A stretch of DNA of 64,000 nt from Lactiplantibacillus plantarum EGD-AQ4 (GCF_000463075.2 NZ_AVAQ01000051.1:1-64000), one strand, 5' to 3'; positions 44,273 to 53,295 are shown, counted from the first letter of the stretch. Made by a program: numbers and translations. Notes: a model not told the origin generated them from the letters alone.

Positions 44273-45829
44273 TTACGATTTCAACAACCACGTTAACTGC
44301 TGCAGTGCTCGCTGGTGGTCCCCTTGATATTGATGAGCCACATAATAGTAAGCCAATGTTTCATGCGCGGTCGCCTGCTGATCCGTTGGTAATTGATAAT
44401 ACTGATCAAAGACCGCCTCAAATGCCGTTAACGTTGCCGCAACCGGCTGTTCACGCCGACAAAACTGACGGAGCTCCGTTCGTGTCATCCGCGTCCGGGC
44501 AATGGGTTGCCATTCTGGCTGTTGCGTTAATCGCTGAGTGAGTTCCCGTTTCATCGTCGCATCTGCATGTTGCGACAACCAAGCTTGAACCTGCTGAGGA
44601 TCAGTTTGTACGGCTAACTGTTCGAACCAAGTCAACGATAATGGTTGACCCCAACGCGTTGTCAGTAGTTTTTCCCAATCCGCGCGCTGAGTCGCTTGTT
44701 GGTGATAACGCCAGCCCCAACAGCTATTGAAGACATCATCATAAAAACGGGTCGTTTGGCGCTCATCTAGTTGCTGCGTCACTTGATTGAGTTCCGTGAC
44801 AAATTGGTGATCCAGCATCGCTAATCGGCGGACTTGAATCTGACCTGTTTGCCGATACTCTGTCACCATTTGACCAAACTGATAAGAATTAACCAGTGGC
44901 CGTTCCGTCGTTGGTGCTGATAGTTGTTCAAAGCGTTGCTTGGCCGTTGCGCGGTCTGGCCGGGTCACGATGATTGCCGCCAACTGTTGTAAGTAGTGGC
45001 GATAAGCTGAGCTTTGGCGCAAATCCTGCTCCGCTTGTTCTGCGGTTTGGGCGGCTTGCTGCTGACGTTGCTGTTGATTTTCAAGCAGTTGTGCGCGGGC
45101 CGCTTCTTCGGCAGTCGTAATTGCGTCCTGCTCAGCCTGTGCTAACCGTCGATAAGTTTGTTCCGCCGGCTTCAATTCTTGTAATGGCAACTGTTTGGTC
45201 TTGTGCCGTAAATAGGTCGTCACAGTTTGGGTGGTCGTTTGACGCAACTGTCGCGCTTGTGGGACTTGCTCGCTTGGTAACTGTGGCAACCACGGTTGAG
45301 CGAACATGATTGTCGGGACGACCGGAATCGCCGTCGTCAGGGTCTGATACTGTGCGACGGCGTAGAAGTTGTCTTCCGTCGTGATGACCATCAGATACCG
45401 CGTCTCGGCGTTCATGAATTTCTTGACGCACTCCGAACCCACGATCAGCTCCCGGTGGTTATGCTTATTTTGCACGTGATATTCATAACGTACCGGTTTA
45501 TGGCACAGCTCGCAATGATGCCATTCGCGACGCGCCTCACTTGGGTTAACGACGTACGGCAAGCTGGCTAGTAACTGCCATTCATGACTACAAGCGCTGA
45601 GCCATTGCGCGTGCTCCTGCAGAATCAAGTTACGGACAGTCGGCTTCAGAAAGTCACTGTCCGCCTTGACGGTCACGTGCGCCCTTAATAAGGCACTGAT
45701 TTGTTGAAGTGTTGTTCGCCGCCGCGCGCGTTCGCTTAATAGGAAAAAGCGATTTTCAGCGGGCGTAATTAAGGTTGTTGCTGCTGGCAATCCTGCCACC
45801 CCTCTCGTTGAAAAATACCGTTCTAGCAT
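44273..45829 (-). CDS. Unknown protein with Cys/His zinc-binding-like motif and coiled coil
   Basis: A 518-residue soluble protein without a family name known to me. Residues about 105-140 contain CELCHKPVRYEYHVQNKHNHRE then GSECVKKF, a treble-clef-like pattern of Cys and His seen in scattered bacterial and phage proteins. Residues about 215-275 are rich in Gln, Ala and Glu and probably form a coiled coil. The start is uncertain: the ATG at 45829 has no ribosome site, while a TTG at 45790 has AGGGG 8 bases upstream (505 residues). A LexA-type box lies just upstream, and a glycosylase-like gene follows, suggesting a link to DNA damage. Confidence 0.6.
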   Translation of the reverse strand: MLERYFSTRGVAGLPAATTLITPAENRFFLLSERARRRTTLQQISALLRAHVTVKADSDFLKPTVRNLILQEHAQWLSACSHEWQLLASLPYVVNPSEARREWHHCELCHKPVRYEYHVQNKHNHRELIVGSECVKKFMNAETRYLMVITTEDNFYAVAQYQTLTTAIPVVPTIMFAQPWLPQLPSEQVPQARQLRQTTTQTVTTYLRHKTKQLPLQELKPAEQTYRRLAQAEQDAITTAEEAARAQLLENQQQRQQQAAQTAEQAEQDLRQSSAYRHYLQQLAAIIVTRPDRATAKQRFEQLSAPTTERPLVNSYQFGQMVTEYRQTGQIQVRRLAMLDHQFVTELNQVTQQLDERQTTRFYDDVFNSCWGWRYHQQATQRADWEKLLTTRWGQPLSLTWFEQLAVQTDPQQVQAWLSQHADATMKRELTQRLTQQPEWQPIARTRMTRTELRQFCRREQPVAATLTAFEAVFDQYYQLPTDQQATAHETLAYYYVAHQYQGDHQRALQQLTWLLKS

Positions 45830-45851
45830 ACCATAATTTCACAGCGCAATG

Positions 45852-45865
45852 CGAACGTTCGTTCT
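45852..45865 (-). promoter_or_regulatory. Candidate LexA (SOS) box
   Basis: CGAACGTTCGTTCT contains GAAC-N4-GTTC, the Gram-positive SOS box core, and differs from the 14-base consensus CGAACRNRYGTTYC at two positions. It lies 23 bases upstream of the first possible start of the leftward unknown gene. Confidence 0.55.
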
Positions 45866-46080
45866 AAAAATAACTAATTTCATCCCGCTAGTTACGGTTG
45901 CATGCCGCTCAGCAATGCGACCCCCCATTAATCGGTTAGTTTGTTATCAGGTTTTTATCCCGAATTGTAAACGACCGCTCTTTTGCCATCTTTTTTTACC
46001 AGATTAATTGTTGCGTTCCCATGGTGGTGCTAAACTGGCGACGATTCAAAAATAAGTCTCAATTGAGGGGGATTCTTGAT

Positions 46081-46938
46081 ATGACAAAATTAACTACAGT
46101 CGTTGCAACGTTAGCCTTAGCTTTGCCACTCGCCGCCACACCATTTGTCGGGGCAACCTCGGCCAGCGCAGCAACCGCGACCCCAAAGACGACGCATCCC
46201 TTAGACAAAGTGAGCCATTTTCGCGCCACTTCAGTGCATGTGCAACACGCGACTACCCTGACTACGATCCAGTTTGCCGCTGACCGCGCCAGTGCTACCA
46301 CGACGCCCGCGAAAACTAAAATTGCACCGGAAACAACCTATACCGCGACCAAAACCATTATCCTAACCACCGGCAAACATGCGACCACGGCCTACACGCT
46401 CATTAGTAAGCAGGGCAAAGTTCTCGGTTGGGTCAAAACAGCTGACTTAACGAAACCAGCCACTCATCCAAAAACCACAACTAAGTCAACCCCTAAGCGT
46501 AATGCTAAAGCCACCAAACGCGCGACTAATAAACGGACGCCAGCACGTAAGGCAGCCCCAACGGCCAAAAAGATCACCTTAGTCGCCAAGCATCCTAAGA
46601 CCAGCCTCAAAGTCACGAGTAAAGCGACGCACCCGAAGGCCAATAAGACTGTAACTAAGTCAACTAAACGGGCACCCAAGCTGACTATCAAGCCAGCTTC
46701 CTCGACGAAAGCCACTAAGAAAGTCACTCGGAAAGCCATTCAGAAAGCCACTAAGAAAACTAATCGGCAAATGACTAAGAAAGTAACGAAAAAGGTAGCC
46801 CCGACAGCAACTAAAAAAGCGGCCCCCAAAGCTACCAAGAAAGTGACGAAGCAAGCTGCTAAAAAGCACTCACTGTTAAAGGCAACAACAGCCCATCCAA
46901 TCCACAAAACTAATATCAAAGCATCCGCAAAGCATTAG
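46081..46938 (+). CDS. Secreted, very basic Thr/Lys/Ala-rich protein with SH3-like head
   Basis: A 285-residue exported protein. The signal peptide (about residues 1-32) ends near SASA-ATA. A short domain (about 85-130) with TYTATKTIILTTGKHATTAYTLI and GKVLGWVKTADL resembles the GW/SH3-type wall-binding modules of lactobacilli. From about residue 135 to the end the chain is an imperfect repeat of Ala-Thr-Lys-Lys-Val/Ala units, histone H1-like in composition and strongly positive. It probably sticks to teichoic acids or other polyanions at the cell surface. GAGGGGG lies about 10 bases upstream of the chosen ATG; the longer frame has no ribosome site. Confidence 0.72.
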   Translation: MTKLTTVVATLALALPLAATPFVGATSASAATATPKTTHPLDKVSHFRATSVHVQHATTLTTIQFAADRASATTTPAKTKIAPETTYTATKTIILTTGKHATTAYTLISKQGKVLGWVKTADLTKPATHPKTTTKSTPKRNAKATKRATNKRTPARKAAPTAKKITLVAKHPKTSLKVTSKATHPKANKTVTKSTKRAPKLTIKPASSTKATKKVTRKAIQKATKKTNRQMTKKVTKKVAPTATKKAAPKATKKVTKQAAKKHSLLKATTAHPIHKTNIKASAKH

Positions 46939-47021
46939 CTGAGCAGGTAACGCTGACTCGAGCTACCGCAATCCCTTGAAGCCTCAATCTAAATCATGCT
47001 GCAGCCCCCAATGCAGCGCAC

Positions 47022-47067
47022 CAAAAATGCCACCCGCGACTGACTAAGTTCACGAGTGGCATTTTCA
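47022..47067. terminator. Bidirectional terminator
   Basis: AAAATGCCAC and GTGGCATTTT arms with A and T runs outside, between convergent genes. Confidence 0.8.
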
Positions 47068-47113
47068 TTTTTAACGGTTAGCACCGGCAAGCGACTGCCT
47101 GATACTAACTTGA

Positions 47114-48808
47114 TTAATCAAACATCTTCTTAGTTGCCTTGAGCAAGGTCTTTGGATCCTTGTCATACCGTGGTGTCTTGACCAAGTTATCCATTGGCAC
47201 ACCAGCAAAGTGGTAAGCGGCAATTTCACCCGAACGAACCGCACTTTGTTCCGTGAAGATCATCTGGTAGGGTTGTTCCGCAAATTCGCCGGTGAAGGCT
47301 AAGTTCGTTGAATGCTTTGGTAAGACTTCTGGCCGGTCTGACTTGGCCCGGTTGTTGAACAATGCTGAGGCATATGGCATGTATACCGGAATATTGTTGA
47401 TAATGCTGTCCAAGATTTCCTTTTCCTTATCCTTGATGTTGCCAGGACCAGGGTCGACCTTCGACAGTTGACCAATCAATTCTTGTGCCATTTCTTTCCC
47501 CGTCATCTTGATATACGGCTTGTTAACGAACTCACCTTGACGCCGTGGGTATAAGAAGTAGCCCCAGAGCACCGTCTCGTTTGGCTGCTGAGTCGTAAAG
47601 TGTGGTTGATGGTGCACCACGATCGACATGTTGACATCCTTTTGATTCAACGGTGTGATTGGCGTCGTCGACAAGAAGGAATTCAGGGCATTCCCAGGTT
47701 CTTGCGTCGTAATCCGCACGATTTCGTTGAGGAATAAATGATTCTTGGTCGTCAACGTGAAGCTGACCCATTCGCTGGCATTGCGATCATTGAAGAATTT
47801 GTCTGGCGTCCCTAAATTGTAGAAACGTTCAGTCGCTTTCTTCCAGAGACTAGCACTGACGCCATAGTCCATATTTTCCGGCGCCGGAGTATTGTAGTCC
47901 CCCATCGTGGCAGAATCGGTAATCGAACCGTTCGTAAAGATGACCGCGGTGTCTTCATCAACTTCAACTTCTTCGGTCTCACCAGTTTGAGCATCTTCAA
48001 TCACTAAACCGGTGACCGTAATCTCATCTTGCATTGGCGTGTCTTTGAACTGCCAATCCTTGACGATCTTGTTATCGATGAACGTGACACCTTGCCCTTG
48101 CAAATACTTGATCAGTGGCAAGATCATGCTTTCAAATTGATTGTAACGCGTCCGGTTAACGCCGACTAAGTGTTCAATTTGCGTAAATTCATAAATCATT
48201 TGGTGCATGTAACGCCGTAGTTCTTGGGCAGAACTTTGGGTTCTAAAAGCAAAAGTCGTTTCCCACATATACCAGAAATTCGTCTGGAACATGTGTGGAT
48301 CATCCTTGAAGTATTCGGCAATCGAAACGTTGTCGAGCTTCGTTTCTTCACTATCTGGCATCATGATCAGCTTGGTAAGCAAGGTCCGGTCTTTGTTATT
48401 GAACCCTAACTTGCCCGCATTAATAATGCCCTTTCCGCCTTGCATCAACCGCGCAATATCATAGGTCCGGTGCTTAGCATCAAAATCACGCGTATCTTCG
48501 GCTGCCGTCATCCCCGGTTCAGTTACCGATGGAATCCGGTCCAACAAATCCATTAAGTCAACGTATGTCCGGTAATTCAGCATCCGACCACCGCGGGCAA
48601 CATACCCGGTCGTGTTTTCCATCGGATGATTCTTGTTCCAATACTCATTGGTAAAATCAGTCGTGGCACCACCATCGTTCGCACCGTGCATATCGACACC
48701 GTAGAACTTGATGTCCTTGCCATCCCAATGACCATCTTGAATCAAATAGACCGCCGCAGCCATGTTCGATAGCCCGGCACCAATCATAATTGCTTTACTT
48801 TTAACCAT
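47114..48808 (-). CDS. ohyA: Oleate hydratase (myosin-cross-reactive antigen family)
   Basis: A 564-residue FAD enzyme that adds water to the cis-9 double bond of oleic and linoleic acid, the first step in conjugated linoleic acid formation and a detoxification of free fatty acids. The FAD-binding GAGLSNMAAAVYL is at the N-terminus, followed by the family-specific GGRMLNYRTYVDL, WETTFAFRTQSSAQELRRYMHQ and NRTRYNQFES blocks. Length equals that of characterised L. plantarum enzymes. GGGGGCG precedes the ATG at 48808. A cre-type site lies about 32 bases upstream. Confidence 0.93.
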   Translation of the reverse strand: MVKSKAIMIGAGLSNMAAAVYLIQDGHWDGKDIKFYGVDMHGANDGGATTDFTNEYWNKNHPMENTTGYVARGGRMLNYRTYVDLMDLLDRIPSVTEPGMTAAEDTRDFDAKHRTYDIARLMQGGKGIINAGKLGFNNKDRTLLTKLIMMPDSEETKLDNVSIAEYFKDDPHMFQTNFWYMWETTFAFRTQSSAQELRRYMHQMIYEFTQIEHLVGVNRTRYNQFESMILPLIKYLQGQGVTFIDNKIVKDWQFKDTPMQDEITVTGLVIEDAQTGETEEVEVDEDTAVIFTNGSITDSATMGDYNTPAPENMDYGVSASLWKKATERFYNLGTPDKFFNDRNASEWVSFTLTTKNHLFLNEIVRITTQEPGNALNSFLSTTPITPLNQKDVNMSIVVHHQPHFTTQQPNETVLWGYFLYPRRQGEFVNKPYIKMTGKEMAQELIGQLSKVDPGPGNIKDKEKEILDSIINNIPVYMPYASALFNNRAKSDRPEVLPKHSTNLAFTGEFAEQPYQMIFTEQSAVRSGEIAAYHFAGVPMDNLVKTPRYDKDPKTLLKATKKMFD

Positions 48809-48839
48809 AAATAACGCCCCCAAAATAGGTATTAGGTTC

Positions 48840-48853
48840 TGATAACGCTTACA
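48840..48853. promoter_or_regulatory. cre site upstream of ohyA
   Basis: TGATAACGCTTACA fits the CcpA site consensus TGNNANCGNTNNCA and lies in the ohyA leader region. Confidence 0.6.
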
Positions 48854-49163
48854 AGTACATTATACAACTTGGATAGTGATTGTCTAGTTTGAACTGAAAA
48901 TTTTTACTTTCTTGCACCTTTCTTAATATTTGCGCTAGTCAACCAGTTACTGCCTACAGCGTAACACCAATTGATGAATTTTCTCCAACTAAACACATCG
49001 TTTTAGACCAATTTAATGTTTATGAAATTTTGCATCCTCAGCACGTACTAAACGCCAGTCAGACCGGGCCTTGTGCACGGCTTCATCTGGGGCCATCGGC
49101 AGTATTAAACCAGTGGCATCATAGCCACGCGGACACATTTTCAATTCTGTCCGTTGCGGATTG

Positions 49164-49177
49164 TGTAAGCGCTACCA
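49164..49177. promoter_or_regulatory. cre site upstream of gldA
   Basis: TGTAAGCGCTACCA matches the cre consensus and lies 165 bases before the glycerol dehydrogenase start. The remaining 48860-49341 interval shows no gene or clear structure. Confidence 0.6.
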
Positions 49178-49341
49178 TAAACTATAAGTGTTAAGTAAAC
49201 AAGGCCAGCACGCGTTGATTATCATCCCCACTTGGGCTAGCGCACCGTTTCTTGGCGAGCCCCATCACCCAGCTGACCGCGTTACCAAACAGTTTCTTAA
49301 ATGAGTTATCAACCAATCCGATTTTGAGGAGGAAATTTATC

Positions 49342-50478
49342 ATGAGTGAAGATTTGATGTTTGTTAGCCCCGATAAGTATATTCAAGGTGCCGGACTGTT
49401 GGAACATTCCGCAAGCTATATCAACGCCCTCGGGAGCCATCCTTTGATCATGGCTGACGCGCTGATTTGGAAGATTGTCGGTGAAGACTTCGCGACTTAC
49501 TTGAACCAACACGATTTTGACGTCACGCGGGTCACCTTTAATGGTGAAGCCTCAGTTCAAGAAATCGCCCGGATCACACAGATTGCCAAGGATAACCATA
49601 ACGATATTATTATCGGTCTCGGTGGTGGCAAGACCCTCGATACTAGTAAGGGGATCGCTGAAGAAGTCGGTGCCAAGCTAGTCATCGCCCCGACTGCGGC
49701 TTCAGCGGATGCACCAACCGCGGGCTTATCCGTCCTCTATACTGAAGAAGGTAGTTTCGACCAATACAAGTTCTATCAACGTCACAGCGACCTGGTTTTA
49801 ATGGACACGCAAGTCATCGCTAACGCACCAGTCCGGACACTCATCTCCGGGATTGCCGACGCGATGGCCACTAATATTGAAGCGAAAGCGACCGCACAAT
49901 CCCACGGCACAACGATGGGCAACGGTGCCGCCACCTTTACTGGCCGGGCAATTGCAGCCGAATGTGAACGCGTCATTTGGAAGTACGCCTACGAAGCCGT
50001 TGAATCCAACGTTCAACACATTGTGACACCGGCACTTGACGCCATCGTTGAAGCCAACACGTTGCTCTCCGGGCTCGGATTTGAAAATGGTGGCTTAGCC
50101 GCGGCTCATGCCATTCATAATGGTTTTACCGCCGTTAAAGGTGACGTCCACCACCTGACTCACGGTGAAAAAGTGGCCTTTGGGACGATGGTCGAACTCG
50201 TGTTACAGGGTACTTCACACGAAGAACTCAACCGCTACATTGAATTCTACCTGACCCTTGGCTTACCAATCACGTTAGAAGCAACCCATCTCGATCAACT
50301 ATCTGATGAAGAAATGTTGCAAATTGGTAAGATGGCAACCATGCCTGACGAAACCATGAAGAACATGCCTTTCAAGGTCACCCCACGCGAGGTGGTCAAC
50401 GCCATGAAGGCTGCATCGACTTTCGCCCACACTTACGAAGCAACCCATACGATCAAACCAATCTTGCCAGCTAAGTAG
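49342..50478 (+). CDS. gldA: Glycerol dehydrogenase
   Basis: A 378-residue metal-dependent dehydrogenase of the iron-containing/glycerol dehydrogenase superfamily that interconverts glycerol and dihydroxyacetone with NAD. GLGGGKTLDTSKG binds the dinucleotide, the metal-binding Asp is in APTAASADAPTAGLSVLY, and the metal-binding His residues are in AAHAIHNGF and HLTHGEKVAFG. GAGGAGG precedes this ATG; an upstream frame extension of 30 codons is not supported. Its product is the substrate of the DhaKLM system 24 kb away, so the two loci may form one glycerol route. Confidence 0.9.
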   Translation: MSEDLMFVSPDKYIQGAGLLEHSASYINALGSHPLIMADALIWKIVGEDFATYLNQHDFDVTRVTFNGEASVQEIARITQIAKDNHNDIIIGLGGGKTLDTSKGIAEEVGAKLVIAPTAASADAPTAGLSVLYTEEGSFDQYKFYQRHSDLVLMDTQVIANAPVRTLISGIADAMATNIEAKATAQSHGTTMGNGAATFTGRAIAAECERVIWKYAYEAVESNVQHIVTPALDAIVEANTLLSGLGFENGGLAAAHAIHNGFTAVKGDVHHLTHGEKVAFGTMVELVLQGTSHEELNRYIEFYLTLGLPITLEATHLDQLSDEEMLQIGKMATMPDETMKNMPFKVTPREVVNAMKAASTFAHTYEATHTIKPILPAK

Positions 50479-50559
50479 TCACCAGTAGTTGCAGTTACTG
50501 CTTACTTGGAAATATTGCGACTCGACGTTTACAACGCACCTCAGTCGTAAAAACGCAAA

Positions 50560-50597
50560 ATGGCCGTTTCAGACTCAAATCTGAAACGGCCATTTTG
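50560..50597 (+). terminator. Terminator after gldA
   Basis: AATGGCCGTTTCAGA and TCTGAAACGGCCATTTT arms. The interval 50598-50784 contains nothing further that I can name. Confidence 0.85.
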
Positions 50598-50784
50598 GCG
50601 TCGCTGTAACGCTATTATCATGGGTACTGACAGTCTTGCCCTAATTAGTCGGCCCTAGATCCACGGATAGTACCGCCAATTTCAGCCGCTAGCTGTCGTG
50701 CTATTCTGAAGGTTAGTGCGCCCCACCGATTAGCTGAATTGATTTTTGACCAATCAGTCTAGTTGGTGTCTGATTTCGTTTTAA

Positions 50785-51240
50785 TTACCGAATCGTGCCC
50801 GTATACTGGAAGGCATCCGACGTTGGGTCCTGTAAAAAGGCTTTTAAATCGGCCATATTTTCAACAACGGCCTTGCCTGACTTCGCCAACATGACGTTGA
50901 AAGTTCCTTCCGCCAAGGTTTCACCATAGTAAGCTACTGGAATATCCAAGCCATACGCCGTACCAGTCTCCCAAATCGTCCCGGTATCAAAACCATCAAC
51001 GACAGCCACTACTAGTTTGGCCTGCTTCAAATGCGCCACGTTGTCCGCAAATACTGCATTCCGGTCCGCTTCGGTCGCATCCGGCGTCAAATCGATCCCA
51101 TCAAGTCGGGGACTGTAATAAGTAATTTCTAAATCGTCCATCAATTTTTCAATCTTGGCCAATCGTTCTGGTTGGCCTTCCGTGAACCATGGTCCAGCTA
51201 AATAAATCGTTGGGTTGTCACTCTTAATTCGTGTACTCAT
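50785..51240 (-). CDS. Nucleoside 2-deoxyribosyltransferase
   Basis: A 151-residue enzyme that exchanges bases between 2'-deoxyribonucleosides. IYLAGPWF opens the Rossmann-like fold, AKLVVAVVDGFDTGTIWETGTAYG contains the nucleophilic Glu (WETG) and FNVMLAKSG the distal loop that reaches the neighbouring subunit. Length is typical. The start with GAGG 9 bases upstream gives MSTRIKSD; nine extra upstream codons are not favoured. It is a monocistronic gene. Confidence 0.87.
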   Translation of the reverse strand: MSTRIKSDNPTIYLAGPWFTEGQPERLAKIEKLMDDLEITYYSPRLDGIDLTPDATEADRNAVFADNVAHLKQAKLVVAVVDGFDTGTIWETGTAYGLDIPVAYYGETLAEGTFNVMLAKSGKAVVENMADLKAFLQDPTSDAFQYTGTIR

Positions 51241-51339
51241 CTGCTCAGTCCTCTTTCTCTCCATCAAATATCAAATCGCTCATGTTTATCCAGTTTAACC
51301 GGCCATTCGTCCAAATTCAAGACTTGACGTTTCCAGCAT

Positions 51340-51368
51340 AAAAAAGAGCCGGGAGCAGTCCCGACTCT
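51340..51368 (-). terminator. Terminator after the first aldo-keto reductase gene
   Basis: Read leftward, AGAGTCGGGA and TCCCGGCTCT arms with TTTTTT. Confidence 0.75.
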
Positions 51369-51377
51369 AATCATCGT

Positions 51378-52250
51378 TTATTTAGTGCTTAACTGGCTTA
51401 AGCCATTGAAATCAGCGGTTGATAATTCAACGTTGGCAGCTGCCACATTGTCTTGCAAGTGTTCGATGGAACTTGTTCCTGGAATTGGCAGGATGTTGTC
51501 TGAACGCTTTAATAACCAAGCTAACGCAATTTGGGCTGGACTAACTTGGTACTTCTGCGCCATCGTACTGAGGGCACTCCCTGGCTGTGCCAGTTCACCA
51601 GTTGCTAACGGGAACCATGGTAAGAAGGCCATGTTTTGCGATGCGGCGTAGTCGACCACGTCATCGTCACGATGGTCAGAAACGTTGTACAAGTTCTCGA
51701 TGGCATCGATCTTGGCAACCTTTTGAGCTTCCTTGATTTGTTCAACCGTGACTTGGCTCAACCCGATATGCTTGATTTTCCCTTCATCTTGCATCTTCTT
51801 GAGTTCACCAACTTGTTCAGCGATCGAGAAGTGCGAATCAATCCGATGTAGGAAGACCAAATCTTCGTGGTCGAGTCCAAGTGTCATCATTGAAACTTCG
51901 ACTTGTTGCCGTAAATAATGTGGTTCACCGTGTGGCGTCCAAACGTTAGGACCTTGGCGGGTCTGACCGACTTTGTCAGAAATAAAGATCTTATCCCGGT
52001 TAGCGGCATCCTTCAACCCAGCCGCTAAGTACCGGTCAGCATACCATGGTCCGTATGAATCGGCCGTATCAAAGAAATTGACACCATATTCCAGCGCCTT
52101 CTTGATGACCTTGACCCCATTTTCGGGATCTGCGTAAGGGCCCCAGGTACCCGGTCCAGTCAACTGCATCACACCATAACCCAGTCGATTAACTTTAAAC
52201 TGGTCATCAAACGCGTACGTTCCTGCATTAGCTGCATTAATCGTTGTCAT
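51378..52250 (-). CDS. Aldo/keto reductase, pyridoxine dehydrogenase-like branch
   Basis: A 290-residue NADPH-dependent oxidoreductase. The catalytic set is visible: Asp and Tyr in FFDTADSYGP, Lys in FISDKVG and His in LVFLHRIDS; the cofactor end is IPGTSSIEHLQDN. It belongs to the branch of short AKR proteins often annotated as pyridoxal or general aldehyde reductases. Substrate is unknown. GGAGCG precedes the ATG. Confidence 0.85.
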   Translation of the reverse strand: MTTINAANAGTYAFDDQFKVNRLGYGVMQLTGPGTWGPYADPENGVKVIKKALEYGVNFFDTADSYGPWYADRYLAAGLKDAANRDKIFISDKVGQTRQGPNVWTPHGEPHYLRQQVEVSMMTLGLDHEDLVFLHRIDSHFSIAEQVGELKKMQDEGKIKHIGLSQVTVEQIKEAQKVAKIDAIENLYNVSDHRDDDVVDYAASQNMAFLPWFPLATGELAQPGSALSTMAQKYQVSPAQIALAWLLKRSDNILPIPGTSSIEHLQDNVAAANVELSTADFNGLSQLSTK

Positions 52251-52334
52251 CAAATCGCTCCTCATTATTATCTTAATTATTATTCTTACTTAGTTTACTC
52301 CCAGGGCCCCAGACGTGGTCAAACATTTTGTTCG

Positions 52335-53183
52335 TTAACCCTGAGTTGAATTGTGCATGTACGCACCCGCAGCATCCGGCAAGGCGTTCAACGCCGCCAT
52401 GTCCGCATCACTGATCGTAAAGTCCAATTCAGTATTGGCAGTAATATGTGCAGGTGTCACAGCCTTAGGTAATGGCAGGACGCCGTTTTGTAAGACAAAC
52501 CGCAATGCTAATTGGGCGACGCTGACCCCATATTTATCGGCATACGCTTGCACTTGTGGGTTATCAAGCACGCCGCCAGTTGCGAGTGGCGAATAAGCTT
52601 CGACTAACATGTCATGGTCTTCTGAAAATTGGGTGATTTTTGGCTCAGTAAACCCAAGATAATATTGAATCTGATTGACCATTGGTGCGACCGTCGCCTG
52701 TTTGAGAACATTCTTTAAGTCGCGCACCGCAAAGTTAGAAACGCCAATTGCCTTTGCACGGCCGCTGTCATAAATGGCTTCCATCGCTTGCCAGACTTCG
52801 AGGTTAGCTTCATCATAAACGCGCCCGACTTGACTCCAAGGCCACGGTGCGTGCACTAAGTACAAGTCAACGTAATCCAGGCCAAGGTTTTTCAGTGATT
52901 CATCAAAATCCGCCAACGCACCCTGGTAAGATTTCGTCTCTGCGGGTAACTTGGTCGTCACGAAAATTTCTTCACGCGGGATCCCAGAATCGCGAATCGC
53001 CTTGCCAACACTTGCCTCATTTCGATAAGCTAGTGCCGTATCAATATGCCGATAACCGGCTTTAAGCGCTGCCCGAACGGCTTGATAAGCGGTGTCGCCA
53101 CCCGGAATTTGCCAAGTCCCAAACGCCACTTTGGGAATCTGGACGCCATTTGCTAACTGATAAGTTGATGTGAGAATTGCCAT
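52335..53183 (-). CDS. Aldo/keto reductase, 2,5-diketo-D-gluconate reductase type
   Basis: A 282-residue AKR5-type enzyme. Catalytic Asp and Tyr are in HIDTALAYRNEASVG, Lys in FVTTKLP, His in YLVHAPW; GVSNFAVRDL and PLPKAVTPAHI are family marks. It reduces ketones or aldehydes with NADPH. Its ribosome binding site (AAAGGAG) lies inside the 36-codon gene immediately upstream, whose stop is one base away, so translation of the two is probably coupled. Confidence 0.88.
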   Translation of the reverse strand: MAILTSTYQLANGVQIPKVAFGTWQIPGGDTAYQAVRAALKAGYRHIDTALAYRNEASVGKAIRDSGIPREEIFVTTKLPAETKSYQGALADFDESLKNLGLDYVDLYLVHAPWPWSQVGRVYDEANLEVWQAMEAIYDSGRAKAIGVSNFAVRDLKNVLKQATVAPMVNQIQYYLGFTEPKITQFSEDHDMLVEAYSPLATGGVLDNPQVQAYADKYGVSVAQLALRFVLQNGVLPLPKAVTPAHITANTELDFTISDADMAALNALPDAAGAYMHNSTQG

Positions 53184-53184
53184 G

Positions 53185-53295
53185 TTATTTTTGCTCCTTT
53201 ACTGATTTGGATTGTCGTTGCTTGGTTGGATCGCCAACCAATGTCGCCGCAATGATCGCCACTACGACGACCGTCAAAATTTGAATAATCGCCAT
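53185..53295 (-). CDS. 36-residue one-helix membrane small protein
   Basis: A short frame starting ATG at 53295 behind a full GGAGGT ribosome site reads MAIIQILTVVVVAIIAATLV, a single hydrophobic helix, then a short charged tail (GDPTKQRQSKSVKEQK). The stop lies one base before the ATG of the aldo-keto reductase gene and the frame contains that gene's ribosome site. These signs support real translation. It may be a membrane anchor, a regulator or only a coupling leader. Function is unknown. Confidence 0.65.
   Translation of the reverse strand: MAIIQILTVVVVAIIAATLVGDPTKQRQSKSVKEQK

Noticed and set aside
43419-45829. Possible anti-phage defence island around the unknown Cys/His protein
   Set aside because: No nuclease, helicase, toxin-antitoxin or reverse transcriptase domain was seen; the LexA box and glycosylase neighbour make DNA repair more likely.
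46081-46938. Collagen-like or histone gene transferred from a eukaryote
   Set aside because: The signal peptide, ribosome site and wall-binding-like module are bacterial; the tail is low-complexity and needs no transfer to explain it.
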